From positions 434,001 through 498,000 of the forward strand of contig NZ_JAGYIU010000003.1 of assembly GCF_018402495.1 (NCBI RefSeq): a stretch of DNA of 64,000 bases, read 5' to 3'. The notes under the pieces are model-generated. The model was not told the origin of the DNA. It worked only from the letters and a program-made list of their open reading frames with translations, and searched no databases. This document shows positions 27,185 to 38,382 of the stretch, one piece after another (positions within the stretch are counted from its first letter, which is position 1; each line of letters opens with the position of its first letter). Origin of the DNA: Pseudoalteromonas sp. GTDB lineage: Bacteria; Pseudomonadota; Gammaproteobacteria; Enterobacterales; Alteromonadaceae. A program made the position numbers and the translations under genes.

Positions 27185-28069
27185 TTAGTCTTCTTTGGAA
27201 ACAATAGCATTAAAGCTGTCGTTGTCATGTAGGCTTGCAAACGCACTTTCGTGAAGTAGCTCGTTGCGTAAATTAGGTGAGTATTCTAGCGCCATTTTTA
27301 TATCAGCAAGCGAATCGGCATGTTCATGTGTTAACGCGTACGCACAAGCACGTTGCCAATATGCATACCCATAATCACTATCTATATCAATTGCCTGGTT
27401 ACAAAGCTTAATAGCTTGCTCAGTCTCATTTAGTTCTAATAAAGCATCGGCCTTATAGGCAATAGCCTCTACATCTTCTGGCTTGCGTTTTAAAATTTCA
27501 TCAAATATTTCAATTTTATTTGCAATATCACTTTCAAGGTTTGCCCGCATCCATAACGAATGAACTTCGTTAGTGATCGAAATGCGCTCCTGGTTACTGA
27601 GTATTTCTTCAGAGCGTACTCGCAGTTTTTCTTCTAAAATCTTTAAGCGATCTTCATACTCGTCAGTGATAACACTCACTCGGGTGTTTACTATGTCTTC
27701 TACTTTGTTTTTCACATCACGTAATGAATTCCAGCCTACTAGTACCAAAATAGAAGCGGTGGCGGTAATAATAAAAAATACATTATTTATGGTATCGGTA
27801 GTATAAGTAATTGCGCGGTCTGCGGTATCAAGCTGGGTGTGAGTAACTTGTTTGGTTACGTCTTCGCGAAGTTTTTGTTGATCTTGGCGCACCGACTTTA
27901 ATTCATCAAGAATATAACGCTCAAGTAATGGCTTATACATCGGCTCTTTTAGCTGTGCTAATTCACGTTGGTGTTGCTCGTCTAATGAAGCGGTACTTTT
28001 ATCAGCAGCTTGAACCGTAGACGAAAGAGTACCAGTAAGTACAATAAGTAGTAAAAAATAAAAACGCAT
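27185..28069 (-). CDS. Membrane-anchored TPR protein
   Basis: A 294-residue exported or membrane protein: signal peptide (about 1-21, VQAA), a coiled-coil-like stretch (about 55-90), one transmembrane helix at about 97-112 (FFIITATASILVLVGW), a further coiled coil (about 130-160, EDRLKILEEKLRVR) and two to three tetratricopeptide repeats near 185-265 (EAIAYKADALLELNETEQAIKLCNQAIDI). TPRs mediate protein binding; the partner is unknown. Its stop codon is 8 bp from a MITE. Confidence 0.75.
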   Translation of the reverse strand: MRFYFLLLIVLTGTLSSTVQAADKSTASLDEQHQRELAQLKEPMYKPLLERYILDELKSVRQDQQKLREDVTKQVTHTQLDTADRAITYTTDTINNVFFIITATASILVLVGWNSLRDVKNKVEDIVNTRVSVITDEYEDRLKILEEKLRVRSEEILSNQERISITNEVHSLWMRANLESDIANKIEIFDEILKRKPEDVEAIAYKADALLELNETEQAIKLCNQAIDIDSDYGYAYWQRACAYALTHEHADSLADIKMALEYSPNLRNELLHESAFASLHDNDSFNAIVSKED

Positions 28070-28155
28070 TAATATGCCTAGTTAAAAAATGAGTTAATCG
28101 CTTTGCCAACTTTAACATGCACGCATCAATGGTACTAGGGGCGGTATGCTATAAC

Positions 28156-28182
28156 AAAAAAAACCAGCTCAAAATGAGCTGG
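28156..28182 (-). terminator. Strong minus-strand terminator without an obvious gene
   Basis: On the minus strand CCAGCTCA-TTT-TGAGCTGG followed by eight T, a textbook intrinsic terminator. The nearest minus-strand gene (27185-28069) lies downstream and no minus-strand reading frame lies upstream before katG. It may end a small RNA transcribed divergently from katG. Confidence 0.75.
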
Positions 28183-28297
28183 CCGAAAACTACATCAACA
28201 ATGTCAAAGGGAACAATAGGAGATAAGGTATATATTAAAGCAGCCTACCTGAATAATTACTTAATTAGATTCAAATAGTTTGAAACAAGAAAAAAAT

Positions 28298-28326
28298 AAA
28301 GGTGCATAAATAACTTATACACCTTT
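28298..28326 (-). terminator. Second minus-strand terminator-like hairpin upstream of katG
   Basis: Stem AAAGGTG / CACCTTT with an inner ATAA / TTAT extension, followed on the minus strand by ATTTTTTTC. Weaker than the 28156 terminator and 115 bp further upstream. The 28183-28662 gap otherwise shows no gene. Confidence 0.5.
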
Positions 28327-28593
28327 TATAACTATAATTTCATGGCGAAGGGGGGAATATTCCAATGTGCACTTAAATAAATTTAAGTCACTTTCAAACC
28401 CTTCAAATTACATTACGTGGCTACATTTAATTACGATCATCTTTTTTATAAAAAGTTTTAAATTATTTAAGCGCAGCTTTGTTAGTGAACATCGTATTTA
28501 TCAATGATTGCAATCGTATTAAGTCATTACTTTGCACTGGCGTAATGCAGTAGGTATACGTATATTAATAAAAGAGACCAAACACGTCATTAA

Positions 28594-30843
<2,250 letters not shown>

Positions 30844-30862
30844 ACCCAAGTAACAATTAAAG

Positions 30863-30888
30863 AGGGAGTAGCGATACTCCCTTTTTTT
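30863..30888 (+). terminator. Terminator of katG
   Basis: Stem AGGGAGTA / TACTCCCT, loop GCGA, then a run of seven T. Confidence 0.92.
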
Positions 30889-30900
30889 ATATTATTTAAA

Positions 30901-30953
30901 GGTTAAAGGTTAAAGGTTAAAGGTTACGGGCAACGGGCTGCGAGGCGCGAGTA
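30901..30953. repeat. Heptad array, left-arm type (GGTTAAA units)
   Basis: GGTTAAA three times, then GGTTACG, GGCAACG, GGCTGCG, AGGCGCG. It is the GG-type half of the bipartite heptad family. The matching CCT-type half may be the (CCTTTAA)4 run at 31571, about 620 bp away. Confidence 0.7.
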
Positions 30954-31095
30954 TAGTTTAATACCTAGGCCTGAATATAAAATCGCTGCTACCAATAATT
31001 ATCACCACGTAGCTGCGGGTTTATCCCGCGTTTTTGTGTTTAATAACCTAGGTCTGACGCGATATAAAATTGCTGCTACGAAAGACATTTTCTGC

Positions 31096-31250
31096 TAAAA
31101 ACAATTTTTGCACCACAGAGGTTCTCGAGGCGCTTTGCGCTGCACAGAGATGGAACGGTATTTTTTAAGCATTTCTCTGTGAACTCTGTGTTCTCGGTGG
31201 TAAATACATATTTAAGTTTAACTCTGACGCGATATAAAATTGCTGCTACA
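31096..31250 (+). repeat. 155-bp dispersed repeat, copy 1
   Basis: This block, from TAAAAACAATTTTTGCACC to the end of TATAAAATTGCTGCTACA, is matched closely at 58795-58949 in the same orientation. It contains an inverted repeat around CCACAGAGG and CTCTGTG / CTCGGTGG. Downstream pieces (TGAATAAATCACTTAAAA) also recur near 59008 and 59150. The phrase GACGCGATATAAAAT recurs near 31058. No gene is visible between 30889 and 31600. Confidence 0.75.
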
Positions 31251-31447
31251 GGATAGTAGTTGGCTTTTTTATTTCTTCTAAAAACACCGCGCCTCTTAAT
31301 CTCTGTGGTGAATAAATCACTTAAAACCTATTTGCACAAAGAGCAAAGAATGAGGGCAAATGAGCAAACAAAAAATAAAGCTTTTTTTTGCCTTTTTATC
31401 AATATATTACCAATCGCGTTTTAATTGATACTAAGCACAACTCTGCC

Positions 31448-31503
31448 GAACCCCGAACCCCGAACCCCGAACCCCGAACCCCGAACCCCGAACCCCGAAC
31501 CTA
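31448..31503. repeat. Tandem GAACCCC heptads
   Basis: Seven perfect head-to-tail copies of GAACCCC plus one GAACCTA. This is a simple tandem repeat, likely variable in number by slippage, and of the CCT-type arm of the heptad family (CCCCGAA phase). Confidence 0.95.
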
Positions 31504-31566
31504 AATTACAGGCACAAAAAAACGGCGCTTAAACAAGCACCGCTTTTAAATGGTTTAGGTTATTTC

Positions 31567-31597
31567 TTTAACCTTTAACCTTTAACCTTTAACCTTT
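31567..31597. repeat. Tandem TTTAACC heptads
   Basis: Four perfect copies of TTTAACC followed by TTT, directly after the end of the ABC-F gene on the convergent side. It is the inverted counterpart of the GGTTAAA run at 30901. Confidence 0.9.
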
Positions 31598-31600
31598 CAC

Positions 31601-33202
31601 TTAAGCTACTTTATTTTCTTCGCAGCTTGCTAGGTACTCGTCAAATGTGCCTTGAAAGTCAATCACTTGCTTGTCTTTAATATCAACAATACGGGTTGCC
31701 AGTGACGATACAAACTCACGGTCGTGACTTACAAAAATCAGCGTGCCTTTAAACTCTTTTAGCGCATTGTTAAGCGCTTCAATGGCTTCCATATCCATGT
31801 GGTTTGTGGGTTCATCCATTATCAGTACGTTAACGTCTTGCATCATTAACTTACCAAATAACAAACGGTTTTTTTCACCACCTGAACAGTTACGGGCTTT
31901 TTTATTCGCATCGTCCGCGGTAAACAACAAACGCCCTAACATGCCGCGCACCATTAAATCGTTATGTTTAGCGGTACGCCATTGCGACATCCAATCAAAC
32001 AGCGTTAAATCGTTATCAAAATCTTTGCTGCTGTCTTGTGGGCAATAACCAAACGTGGCATTTTCAGACCACTTAACTTCGCCCTCGTTGCTTTTAAGTT
32101 CGTTAACCAAACAGCGTAAAAAAGTCGTTTTACCTACCCCGTTTTCGCCTATAACCGCCAGTTTAGCACCGGCTTCGAGGAGCAAATCACCACCGGTAAA
32201 TAACGTTTCGCCATCAAACCCATGGCCAAGCTTGGTTAGCTCAAGTGCTTGGCGATACATTTTTTTGCCCTCGTCAAAACTTAACGACGGAGTCATTCGA
32301 CTCGATGCTTTAACTTCATCAAGTTTAATTTTGTCCATTTTTTTAGCCCGTGAACTCGCTTGTTTCGCTTTAGAGGCGTTAGCACCAAAGCGATTCACAA
32401 AGTCTTGAAGTTCGTCTATTTCAGCGCTTTTTTTCGCGTTTTCAGCAAGTAGCTGTTCACGTTGTAAGCCTGAAGCTTCAAGGTATTTTTCGTAGTTACC
32501 TGGGTAAATACGCAGCTCACCGTAATCAATGTCGGCCATGTGAGTACATACCGAGTTTAAAAAGTGACGGTCATGGGAAATAATGATCATGGTGCATTTA
32601 CGTTGGTTAAGCTCATTTGCAAGCCACGTAATGGTATGAATGTCTAAGTTATTGGTTGGCTCATCAAGCAGTAAAATATCAGGATTAGCAAAAAGAGCCT
32701 GTGCTAATAGCACCCGTAATTTCCAACCTGGGGCTACGTTTGCCATTAAGCCATAATGAAATTCTTTATCTATACCCGCATCAAGCAGTATTTCTTCTGC
32801 GCGGCTTTCTGCCGTGTAACCGTCCATTTCAGCAAAAACGCTTTCAAGCTCGGCCACTTTCATGCCGTCTTCTTCGCTCATTTCGGGCAGCGAATAAATA
32901 CGGTCGCGCTCTTGCTTTACTTTCCAAAGTTCAACATCGCCCATAATGACCGCATCAACCACACTGTATTGCTCAAACGCAAACTGATCTTGGCTTAGGT
33001 TACCTAATTTTAGCCCCGGCGTAATAGACACATTACCTGCACTGGGTGTTAGCGCACCGCTTAAAATTTTCATAAAAGTCGACTTGCCGCAGCCGTTAGC
33101 GCCAATTAAACCGTAACGGTTACCGTTACCAAATTTAGCTGAAATGTTTTCAAACAACGGCTCTGCGCCAAACTGCATGGTGATATTTGCGGTGGAGATC
33201 AA
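31601..33202 (-). CDS. ybiT: ABC-F family ATPase, YbiT type
   Basis: A cytoplasmic protein with two ABC nucleotide-binding domains and no membrane segment, of the ABC-F group that acts on ribosomes. First Walker [13 protein letters not shown], Walker [12 protein letters not shown], signature in the first domain degenerate; second Walker [10 protein letters not shown], signature NCSGGEKNR, Walker [12 protein letters not shown]. The start is taken as TTG at 33202 ([11 protein letters not shown]), which has AGGA upstream and matches the YbiT start and length (533 residues here); the frame is open 34 codons further up. YbiT is one of the four E. coli ABC-F types; its cellular role is poorly defined. 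Confidence 0.9.
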   Translation of the reverse strand: MISTANITMQFGAEPLFENISAKFGNGNRYGLIGANGCGKSTFMKILSGALTPSAGNVSITPGLKLGNLSQDQFAFEQYSVVDAVIMGDVELWKVKQERDRIYSLPEMSEEDGMKVAELESVFAEMDGYTAESRAEEILLDAGIDKEFHYGLMANVAPGWKLRVLLAQALFANPDILLLDEPTNNLDIHTITWLANELNQRKCTMIIISHDRHFLNSVCTHMADIDYGELRIYPGNYEKYLEASGLQREQLLAENAKKSAEIDELQDFVNRFGANASKAKQASSRAKKMDKIKLDEVKASSRMTPSLSFDEGKKMYRQALELTKLGHGFDGETLFTGGDLLLEAGAKLAVIGENGVGKTTFLRCLVNELKSNEGEVKWSENATFGYCPQDSSKDFDNDLTLFDWMSQWRTAKHNDLMVRGMLGRLLFTADDANKKARNCSGGEKNRLLFGKLMMQDVNVLIMDEPTNHMDMEAIEALNNALKEFKGTLIFVSHDREFVSSLATRIVDIKDKQVIDFQGTFDEYLASCEENKVA

Positions 33203-33398
33203 AAAACGTAATCCTAGAAAAATACTGACAGGGTTATGGGCGCAGCAGGTGCGAAAATAGACCAAGCAATAGGTGTAAATAAGGCGGCAAATTATACAGG
33301 CCAAGCATACTAAAGGCTAGCCTATTTAAACGTTAACTCACTTGATTGTTTTTAAGTACGGCTTTATTGTAGTAAAAAATATCAAAAAAGAGTGAGTT

Positions 33399-34679
33399 AT
33401 GTCGCCCGCAAAAATTCGTAGCGAAGTTATAAAACTTAGCAAGCTAAGTGCAAAACAGCCAGATTATTACTTTATTCAGGGTTACTTTTTAGGGTTAGGC
33501 TTACTGCCCGACATAATAATGCCCAGCCAATGGCAGCCAGACCTACTAGGTGAGATTAATTTTACAACAGACGCTGAGTTAAAGTACCTCGAAAGCCTGA
33601 TGGAAAATTACAATAACAGCATGCAAAAAGTGATGAGCGAAGACTTTAAAATGCCCACTAAATGCAGCTTATCGAAAACTGACTACCGCGATTCACTCAA
33701 AGCTAATATGCCATTACCTAATTACTGTAAAGGGGCATTACAGGCACTTAAGTTTATTGACAAACGCAGCCTAAACAAACACCAAAAAGAGGTGCTAGCA
33801 AGTTTGAATACAGTACTTAATGCGTTTAGCTCTGAGCAAGCTGCAGTGAAAAAATTTGCTGACAACCAAGGCCTAGCGCAAGCCTATAAAAAGAATTACA
33901 CCTACTTTGTAGCCGATGTGCTTTATAGCGTTCGTTTTATTGAAGACACCAGCTGGAGCGATGAAGACGAAGCCGCGTTTAATGAACAATTTTTAGAAGA
34001 GTATGCACACCAACACGGCAACGATGATTTTGATGCCGTTAAAATGATTGACGACGAAGTGATTGATCAATTAATGGAAGCAATCCTTAGCGACTTTACC
34101 CCCAGCGCGTTTGAACCGATAGAGGCGTTACTTGAACTGTTTGAGGGTTTGATAACAGAGCAATACATAGCACAAAATCAAGGCCACTTTTGGCTGAACC
34201 ACGAAACACGCCCTTATATGATGCTACGGGCGCACCGCGCACAAATCAACGCGTTACAAGGTAATATACAACTTGCCATGGATGAATTTGAAACGCTGTG
34301 GCAACTAAACCCCATGGATAATCAAGCGAACCGCCATTGGCTAATGAACTGTTACATAATTAAAGGCCAGTGGCAAAAGCTAGATGCGTTTTTAGCCGAC
34401 TTCGACAGCGAAGAGCTCCATGCCACAGCAAGCCGCGCCCTGAGTGAGTTTCATAAAAATGGTGATTCTAGCCAAGCTAAGCAATACAAAAAGCAGCTTA
34501 AACAGCTTAATAAGCATTTTATAAAAATACTCACCGGGCAAGAAAAACTAAAAAATGACCAAATTGAGTTTTACAGCCCAGGCAGTAAAGAAGAAGTGGG
34601 TATTTATCTAGAGTCACTCGGTAAGCAAGCCTGGATAGCCACCGAAGGCAGCTTGTTTTGGTTACGCAAAAAGATCTAA
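33399..34679 (+). CDS. UPF0149/YecA-like protein with helical C-terminus
   Basis: A 426-residue cytoplasmic protein. Residues of about 22-50 (YYFIQGYFLGLGLLPDIIMPSQWQPDLLGE) resemble the start of the UPF0149 (YgfB/YecA) domain. The middle is acidic (EEYAHQHGNDDFDAVKMIDDEVIDQL) and the C-terminal part (about 285-380) looks like TPR-type helical repeats. The SEC-C zinc motif of YecA is absent. Function unknown; family resemblance is moderate. It converges on hipA across about 360 bp filled with heptad arrays. Confidence 0.6.
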   Translation: MSPAKIRSEVIKLSKLSAKQPDYYFIQGYFLGLGLLPDIIMPSQWQPDLLGEINFTTDAELKYLESLMENYNNSMQKVMSEDFKMPTKCSLSKTDYRDSLKANMPLPNYCKGALQALKFIDKRSLNKHQKEVLASLNTVLNAFSSEQAAVKKFADNQGLAQAYKKNYTYFVADVLYSVRFIEDTSWSDEDEAAFNEQFLEEYAHQHGNDDFDAVKMIDDEVIDQLMEAILSDFTPSAFEPIEALLELFEGLITEQYIAQNQGHFWLNHETRPYMMLRAHRAQINALQGNIQLAMDEFETLWQLNPMDNQANRHWLMNCYIIKGQWQKLDAFLADFDSEELHATASRALSEFHKNGDSSQAKQYKKQLKQLNKHFIKILTGQEKLKNDQIEFYSPGSKEEVGIYLESLGKQAWIATEGSLFWLRKKI

Positions 34680-34689
34680 AAAAGTGAAA

Positions 34690-34832
34690 GGTTACGAGCT
34701 ACGGGTTTCGGGCGACGGGCTGCGGGTTACGGGTTTTGGGCTGCGGGTAGCGAGCTAGTACAGACAGCCTTGCACCTAAAACCTCGCGCCTCGAACCTAA
34801 AACCTAGAACCTAGAACCTAGAACCTAAAACC
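34690..34832. repeat. Bipartite heptad array, largest copy
   Basis: The left arm has about ten heptads of the form GGYNNCG (GGTTACG, AGCTACG, GGTTTCG, GGCGACG, GGCTGCG ...) ending AGCTAGT. The spacer is ACAGACAGCCTTGCA. The right arm has eight CCTNNNN heptads (CCTAAAA, CCTCGCG, CCTCGAA, CCTAGAA ...). The arms can pair at about four of every seven positions. A shared tail, GACCACYTGTAGG-CGTGCTTTAGCGC, follows here and after the 36630 and 36802 copies. Confidence 0.85.
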
Positions 34833-34895
34833 AGACCACTTGTAGGACGTGCTTTAGCGCGTCAATATTGGTTTAAAGCGCAGCGCCGAGATGTT

Positions 34896-35022
34896 GGCAA
34901 CGGGCAGCGAGCTACGGGCTGCGGGTTTCGAGCTAGTACAAACAGCCTTGCACCTAAGCCTCAAACCTCGTGCCTAGAACCTCAAACCTCAAACCTCGCG
35001 CCTCGAGCCTCAAACCTAGCAC
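34896..35022. repeat. Bipartite heptad array (copy before hipA)
   Basis: GGCAACG, GGCAGCG, AGCTACG, GGCTGCG, GGTTTCG, AGCTAGT; spacer ACAAACAGCCTTGCA; then about ten CCT-type heptads (CTCAAAC, CTCGTGC, CTAGAAC ...). It ends about 18 bp before the hipA stop codon. Confidence 0.85.
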
Positions 35023-35039
35023 CCGCGTGGGCTCAATCT

Positions 35040-36245
35040 TTAATCAAGCTGCGCAATAACACTTGCTAAACGTTTTATATCTGTATCGCTGATATCGGCA
35101 AAGCGCTTAAAGTGGCTCGGCCATTGCTGGATATAGCCTTTCATTTGACTGATTATTTTTGTCGCCTTTGCCCTCGTTAAACCAAAACGTTTAGCTTGCG
35201 ATAATAAATTGTCGATACTGGCATATCGGCCATCATCGCCAAGTCCTATACCATGTTGTTTTGAGTTATTGATTGGGGTGATGTCGTAAGCTGGGCTTAA
35301 GCGCCATGTTTTATCAGCAAAGTGATACAAAAAAGCATGGTTACGGCTGTGATCGTCAGTATTGCCAATCAGCGCATTAAACACCATGCGCTTGTAAAGC
35401 TCTGTTGCATCATCAGCATACTCACCAGTATGGTGGCGAATAAACTCAGCCAATTCACCGTAACTGTAGTAAGTTGCTAAATCACTGAACGCCACTTTAG
35501 GCTTTTGCAGCAAGCTATTGGCGCTTAAAAAGTGATGAGTTGGTAAACCATTACTTACATCAAAGCGCTCAACCAGCAGTACATCACCGTTTTTAGTTTC
35601 ATGAATTTGGGTATTTGCACTACGGATACCTAGCTCTTTCGCCATACACATGGCAGCGTGTTCGGCCCTGACTAGGTTAAACAAATCGTCTTGACGATTA
35701 AATTTAGCCAAATAAAGCTTGCTGCCAATTTGCACTGAGGTTTTAGGCCTTGCTCCCCCCATGCTTTGGCCAAACTCAAAGGCTTTTTTAGCCTCATTTG
35801 AAATAGCTTTATTAGCAAGGAGATCGTCTTTTGCTTGATTTAGTAAAGTTAAATCAGCCAACGTATTTTTATTGGTTTTATGTTTAGACGCACTGCGCGA
35901 TAAGCTAAATACCAGTGCGCCAACGCCATAGCCCGAGCCTGCAAGCAAAAACTCCAACTCGTTTTGTGGTTTGCTCGTATGCAAAGATAAAATCAGCTTG
36001 CGCCCCCACGAATCAGCGCCCGCATCACTTAATACCCCAAATACACCTTTATTAGCGGTATAACTGACAATGCCTGGCTGTAAAGGCAAATGAATGGGAT
36101 CAAGCGCAAAGGCATCTGCGCGAGCTAGGTAACTTTTACCATAGTTAAACTCCCCACGGCCTGTTTGCGTATTTAATTTAAAAAAACCACAAATAATGGG
36201 GTTGTCTTCTAACCCATCAATAAACACATAGCACTCAGAAGTCAT
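35040..36245 (-). CDS. hipA: HipA-type serine/threonine kinase toxin
   Basis: A 401-residue HipA-family protein; in E. coli the kinase phosphorylates glutamyl-tRNA synthetase and causes dormancy. Visible blocks are the N-terminal beta domain (GVFGVLSDAGADSWGRKLI), the SMGGARPKTSV loop, the catalytic NALIGNTDDHSRNHAF and the metal-binding SPAYDITP. Its start overlaps the end of hipB by 11 bp, so toxin synthesis depends on translation of the antitoxin. All key kinase residues look intact. The target cannot be read from sequence. Confidence 0.93.
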   Translation of the reverse strand: MTSECYVFIDGLEDNPIICGFFKLNTQTGRGEFNYGKSYLARADAFALDPIHLPLQPGIVSYTANKGVFGVLSDAGADSWGRKLILSLHTSKPQNELEFLLAGSGYGVGALVFSLSRSASKHKTNKNTLADLTLLNQAKDDLLANKAISNEAKKAFEFGQSMGGARPKTSVQIGSKLYLAKFNRQDDLFNLVRAEHAAMCMAKELGIRSANTQIHETKNGDVLLVERFDVSNGLPTHHFLSANSLLQKPKVAFSDLATYYSYGELAEFIRHHTGEYADDATELYKRMVFNALIGNTDDHSRNHAFLYHFADKTWRLSPAYDITPINNSKQHGIGLGDDGRYASIDNLLSQAKRFGLTRAKATKIISQMKGYIQQWPSHFKRFADISDTDIKRLASVIAQLD

Positions 36246-36534
36246 CGTTAATCACCTGTGTTTTATTGGTTTTACGTTGCCGTGCATTATAGCCACCTAC
36301 ATCAGCAGCTAATTCGTTAATTTCATCGAGCAGTGACCCTTGTAATTGCAACACCACAAGTGCTTCAAACAATATATCACTTTTAACCACGTCACCTTGC
36401 TCAAGCTTTTGCACCGTAGAGCGCGATACGCCAATCATCTTGGCAAAGGTGCTCTGCGTATAATGCAAAGTACGGTGCTGGCGAATTAAATCCCCCATAC
36501 GCTGCGCTAGTTTTAATGCGTGTTTAGATTTCAT
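36235..36534 (-). CDS. hipB: HipB-type antitoxin, XRE-family regulator
   Basis: A 99-residue DNA-binding antitoxin with one helix-turn-helix (residues about 27-55, TFAKMIGVSRSTVQKLEQGD). It binds HipA and represses its own promoter in the family. Two TAATGATTA sites, 30 bp apart, lie immediately upstream and are the likely operators. It overlaps hipA by 11 bp. The pair stands at the left edge of the defence region. Confidence 0.9.
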   Translation of the reverse strand: MKSKHALKLAQRMGDLIRQHRTLHYTQSTFAKMIGVSRSTVQKLEQGDVVKSDILFEALVVLQLQGSLLDEINELAADVGGYNARQRKTNKTQVINDDF

Positions 36535-36573
36535 TAATGATTACCTATGCAGTCATTAGGTTGCTAATGATTA
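36535..36573. promoter_or_regulatory. Probable HipB operator
   Basis: TAATGATTA occurs at 36535-36543 and again at 36565-36573, exactly 30 bp (about three helical turns) apart, with an inverted half GTCATTAG between them. The first copy touches the hipB start codon. Confidence 0.5.
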
Positions 36574-36629
36574 GTTTAGCGGTATTTTATGTGTTTGCAA
36601 GGTGATTTAAAAAACAGCGCAGAGATGTC

Positions 36630-36730
36630 GGCAACGGGCTTCGGGTTTCGAGCTGCGGGCTACGGGTAGCGAGCTTGTGCAAAAAGCCTAGAACCTCGTG
36701 CCTAAAACCTAAAACCTAAAACCTAAAACC
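36630..36730. repeat. Bipartite heptad array (copy upstream of hipB)
   Basis: GGCAACG, GGCTTCG, GGTTTCG, AGCTGCG, GGCTACG, GGTAGCG, AGCTTGT; spacer GCAAAAAG; then CCTAGAA, CCTCGTG and four CCTAAAA. Followed by the shared tail GACCACCTGTAGGGCGTGC. Confidence 0.85.
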
Positions 36731-36801
36731 AGACCACCTGTAGGGCGTGCTTTAGCGCGTCAATATTGCTTTAAAGCGCAGTGAATGAGGGTAAAGAAAA
36801 A

Positions 36802-36902
36802 GGCGACGAGCAACGAGCTACGGGTAGCGAGCTTGTGCAAAAAGCCTAGAACCTCGCGCCTAGAACCTCGCGCCTAGAACCTAGAACCTAAAACCTCAAA
36901 CC
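36802..36902. repeat. Bipartite heptad array (copy next to the 212-bp repeat)
   Basis: GGCGACG, AGCAACG, AGCTACG, GGTAGCG, AGCTTGT; spacer GCAAAAAG; then eight CCT-type heptads (CCTAGAA, CCTCGCG, CCTAAAA, CCTCAAA). The shared tail that follows runs directly into the 212-bp structured repeat. Confidence 0.85.
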
Positions 36903-36935
36903 AGACCACCTGTAGGGCGTGCTTTAGCGCTTTAT

Positions 36936-37147
36936 TGTCGCGTTGGCGACGGCAACCAAAGGGCAGCTGCCGCCGACCGCCCTTTGGAATCCCACGGCGC
37001 ACCCGAGGATCACACTGATTCCTCAAGTTAAAAATTGATGTGAACGTAATCGCCGTGTATTTGCCATCCATGGCGAAGTCACGGCTTAATTTGCATCCAT
37101 GCAACTGATTACTCACCAATTTATAATTTTCGGATGTGATCACGGGG
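36936..37147 (-). repeat. 212-bp structured repeat, copy at the left edge of the Ssp locus
   Basis: Read on the minus strand it runs from CCCCGTGATCACATCC to CCGTCGCCAACGCGACA. It has the same plan as 53501-53712 and 53906-54119: an outer stem, a TTGCAT / ATGCAA hairpin, a GCCGTG / CACGGC stem, a CCAAAGGGC / GCCCTTTGG hairpin and a GTCGC-CAAC-GCGAC hairpin. An 89-codon open frame crosses it but looks spurious. It sits 103 bp before sspA. Confidence 0.85.
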
Positions 37148-37250
37148 AAGTGGAGCGGGTCTTAGCATTATTTTAGAAGTTAGCCACCATGTAGGTTAAG
37201 GTTTTGTCTCTTTATGTTATTCTTGAACCCTCAAATGAAGGATTAATTAA

Positions 37251-38372
37251 ATGATATATCTCGATACAGCCGCCTCATATCCAATTTTACCAGAAGTAAA
37301 AAAATCCCTAATGGATGCATTTGAGAGCTGCTATGCCAACTCTGCTTCTAGCCACTTCTTAGGCGAATCTGCATTAGCCAAGGTCAATGAAGTAAGAGAG
37401 CTCTTAGCAGATGAAATAGGAGCCTTTCCTAGCGAGATTGTATTCACTAGCGGTGCCACTGAATCTAATAATGTAGCTTTTAAAAGTATGTTATTAGGTG
37501 ATGAAACCCTCAGGAACAAAAAACACATAGTGATCTCTTCAATTGAACACAAATGCATTTTTGCTATATGTGACTACTTTCAAAATTTAGGGTATGAGAT
37601 TACGCTTGTTGACCCTGATGAGAATGGCGTTATTAAAGCTGAGAATGTTAAAGCTGCTGTAAGAGAGGATACAGCTCTCGTATCTATAATGCATGTTAAT
37701 AATGAGCTAGGGACAATTAACCCGATCAGCGAAATTGGGGAGTTTTGCTTTTCAAAAGGTATTTTATTTCACTCAGATGCAGCTCAAAGTTTTTGTAAAA
37801 CAGAAATTGACGTTGATGATATGAATGTTGATGTAATGTCATTCTCTGCGCACAAAGTTGGTGGACCTAAAGGAATTGGTGCTGTTTACATTCGCGACCT
37901 TAGAAAACGAAACTTATTACCTGTTATACATGGAGCAGGACAAGAAGAGGGTTTGCGAGGTGGAACAGTCGCAACACCATTAATTATTGGTTTTGGTAAA
38001 GCTATTGAAGTGTTTCAAGAGGCGTATAGTTATTTTAAAAATGAAGATCCAAAATCTTATTTTTTGAAAAAGTTAAATGAAAATAAAATTGAACATACTG
38101 TAAATGGTAACGGTAGCACGCTACCCCATATCCTTTCCCTGTCCTTACAGAAAGCTAATGTAAGCTTACTAGTACGTGATAATGAAAATTCTCTGTGCCT
38201 TGCTCAAGGCTCAGCTTGTTCCTCGAAAGAAATAGAAGCTTCACATGTTTTAACTGCTTTAGGCTTATCTAGAGAACAGGCGGAGCATACGTTTAGAATT
38301 AGCTTTACTCATGAAATCACTTGTAAAGACATTGATTTTTTAGTTCAAGCTATAAAAAAAGCGGCTATTTAG
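37251..38372 (+). CDS. sspA: Cysteine desulfurase of the phosphorothioation system (SspA/DndA type)
   Basis: A 373-residue PLP enzyme that takes sulfur from cysteine and passes it on as persulfide. The PLP lysine is K202 (SFSAHK), H100 in SIEHK stacks on PLP, and the catalytic cysteine is C323 in QGSACSS. It resembles IscS/DndA, but it is shorter than IscS and stands beside sspD, C and B with no iscU, iscA or fdx genes, so a dedicated role in DNA sulfur modification is inferred. AAGGAT precedes the ATG. It converges on sspD, and the last codons of this gene carry the terminator of the opposing operon. The symbol follows the phosphorothioation literature and is unrelated to the stringent-starvation gene of E. 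coli. Confidence 0.85.
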   Translation: MIYLDTAASYPILPEVKKSLMDAFESCYANSASSHFLGESALAKVNEVRELLADEIGAFPSEIVFTSGATESNNVAFKSMLLGDETLRNKKHIVISSIEHKCIFAICDYFQNLGYEITLVDPDENGVIKAENVKAAVREDTALVSIMHVNNELGTINPISEIGEFCFSKGILFHSDAAQSFCKTEIDVDDMNVDVMSFSAHKVGGPKGIGAVYIRDLRKRNLLPVIHGAGQEEGLRGGTVATPLIIGFGKAIEVFQEAYSYFKNEDPKSYFLKKLNENKIEHTVNGNGSTLPHILSLSLQKANVSLLVRDNENSLCLAQGSACSSKEIEASHVLTALGLSREQAEHTFRISFTHEITCKDIDFLVQAIKKAAI

Positions 38373-38378
38373 CCGCTT
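38354..38378 (-). terminator. Terminator of sspBCD, embedded in the end of sspA
   Basis: On the minus strand AAGCGGCTAAATAGCCGC continues into seven T. The stem uses the last sense codons and the TAG stop of the convergent sspA. On the plus strand the hairpin lacks a T-run. Confidence 0.85.
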
Positions 38379-38382
38379 CGTA

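Noticed and set aside
31448..31503. GAACCCC x7 considered as a CRISPR or telomere-like array
   Set aside because: Units are 7 bp with no spacers and no cas genes nearby; a simple tandem repeat explains it.
34690..36902. Heptad arrays considered as CRISPR, integron attC sites or REP sequences
   Set aside because: The unit is 7 bp without unique spacers, there is no integrase, and the two-arm heptad plan differs from REP palindromes.
36874..37143. 89-codon minus-strand open frame (MITSENYKLV...)
   Set aside because: It runs through a heptad array and the structured repeat; its residues simply translate the stems and heptads, and the frame is not open in the other repeat copies.
37251..38372. 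Housekeeping IscS cysteine desulfurase
   Set aside because: No isc genes are adjacent; the gene lies beside sspD, sspC and sspB in an accessory region, so a phosphorothioation role is more likely.
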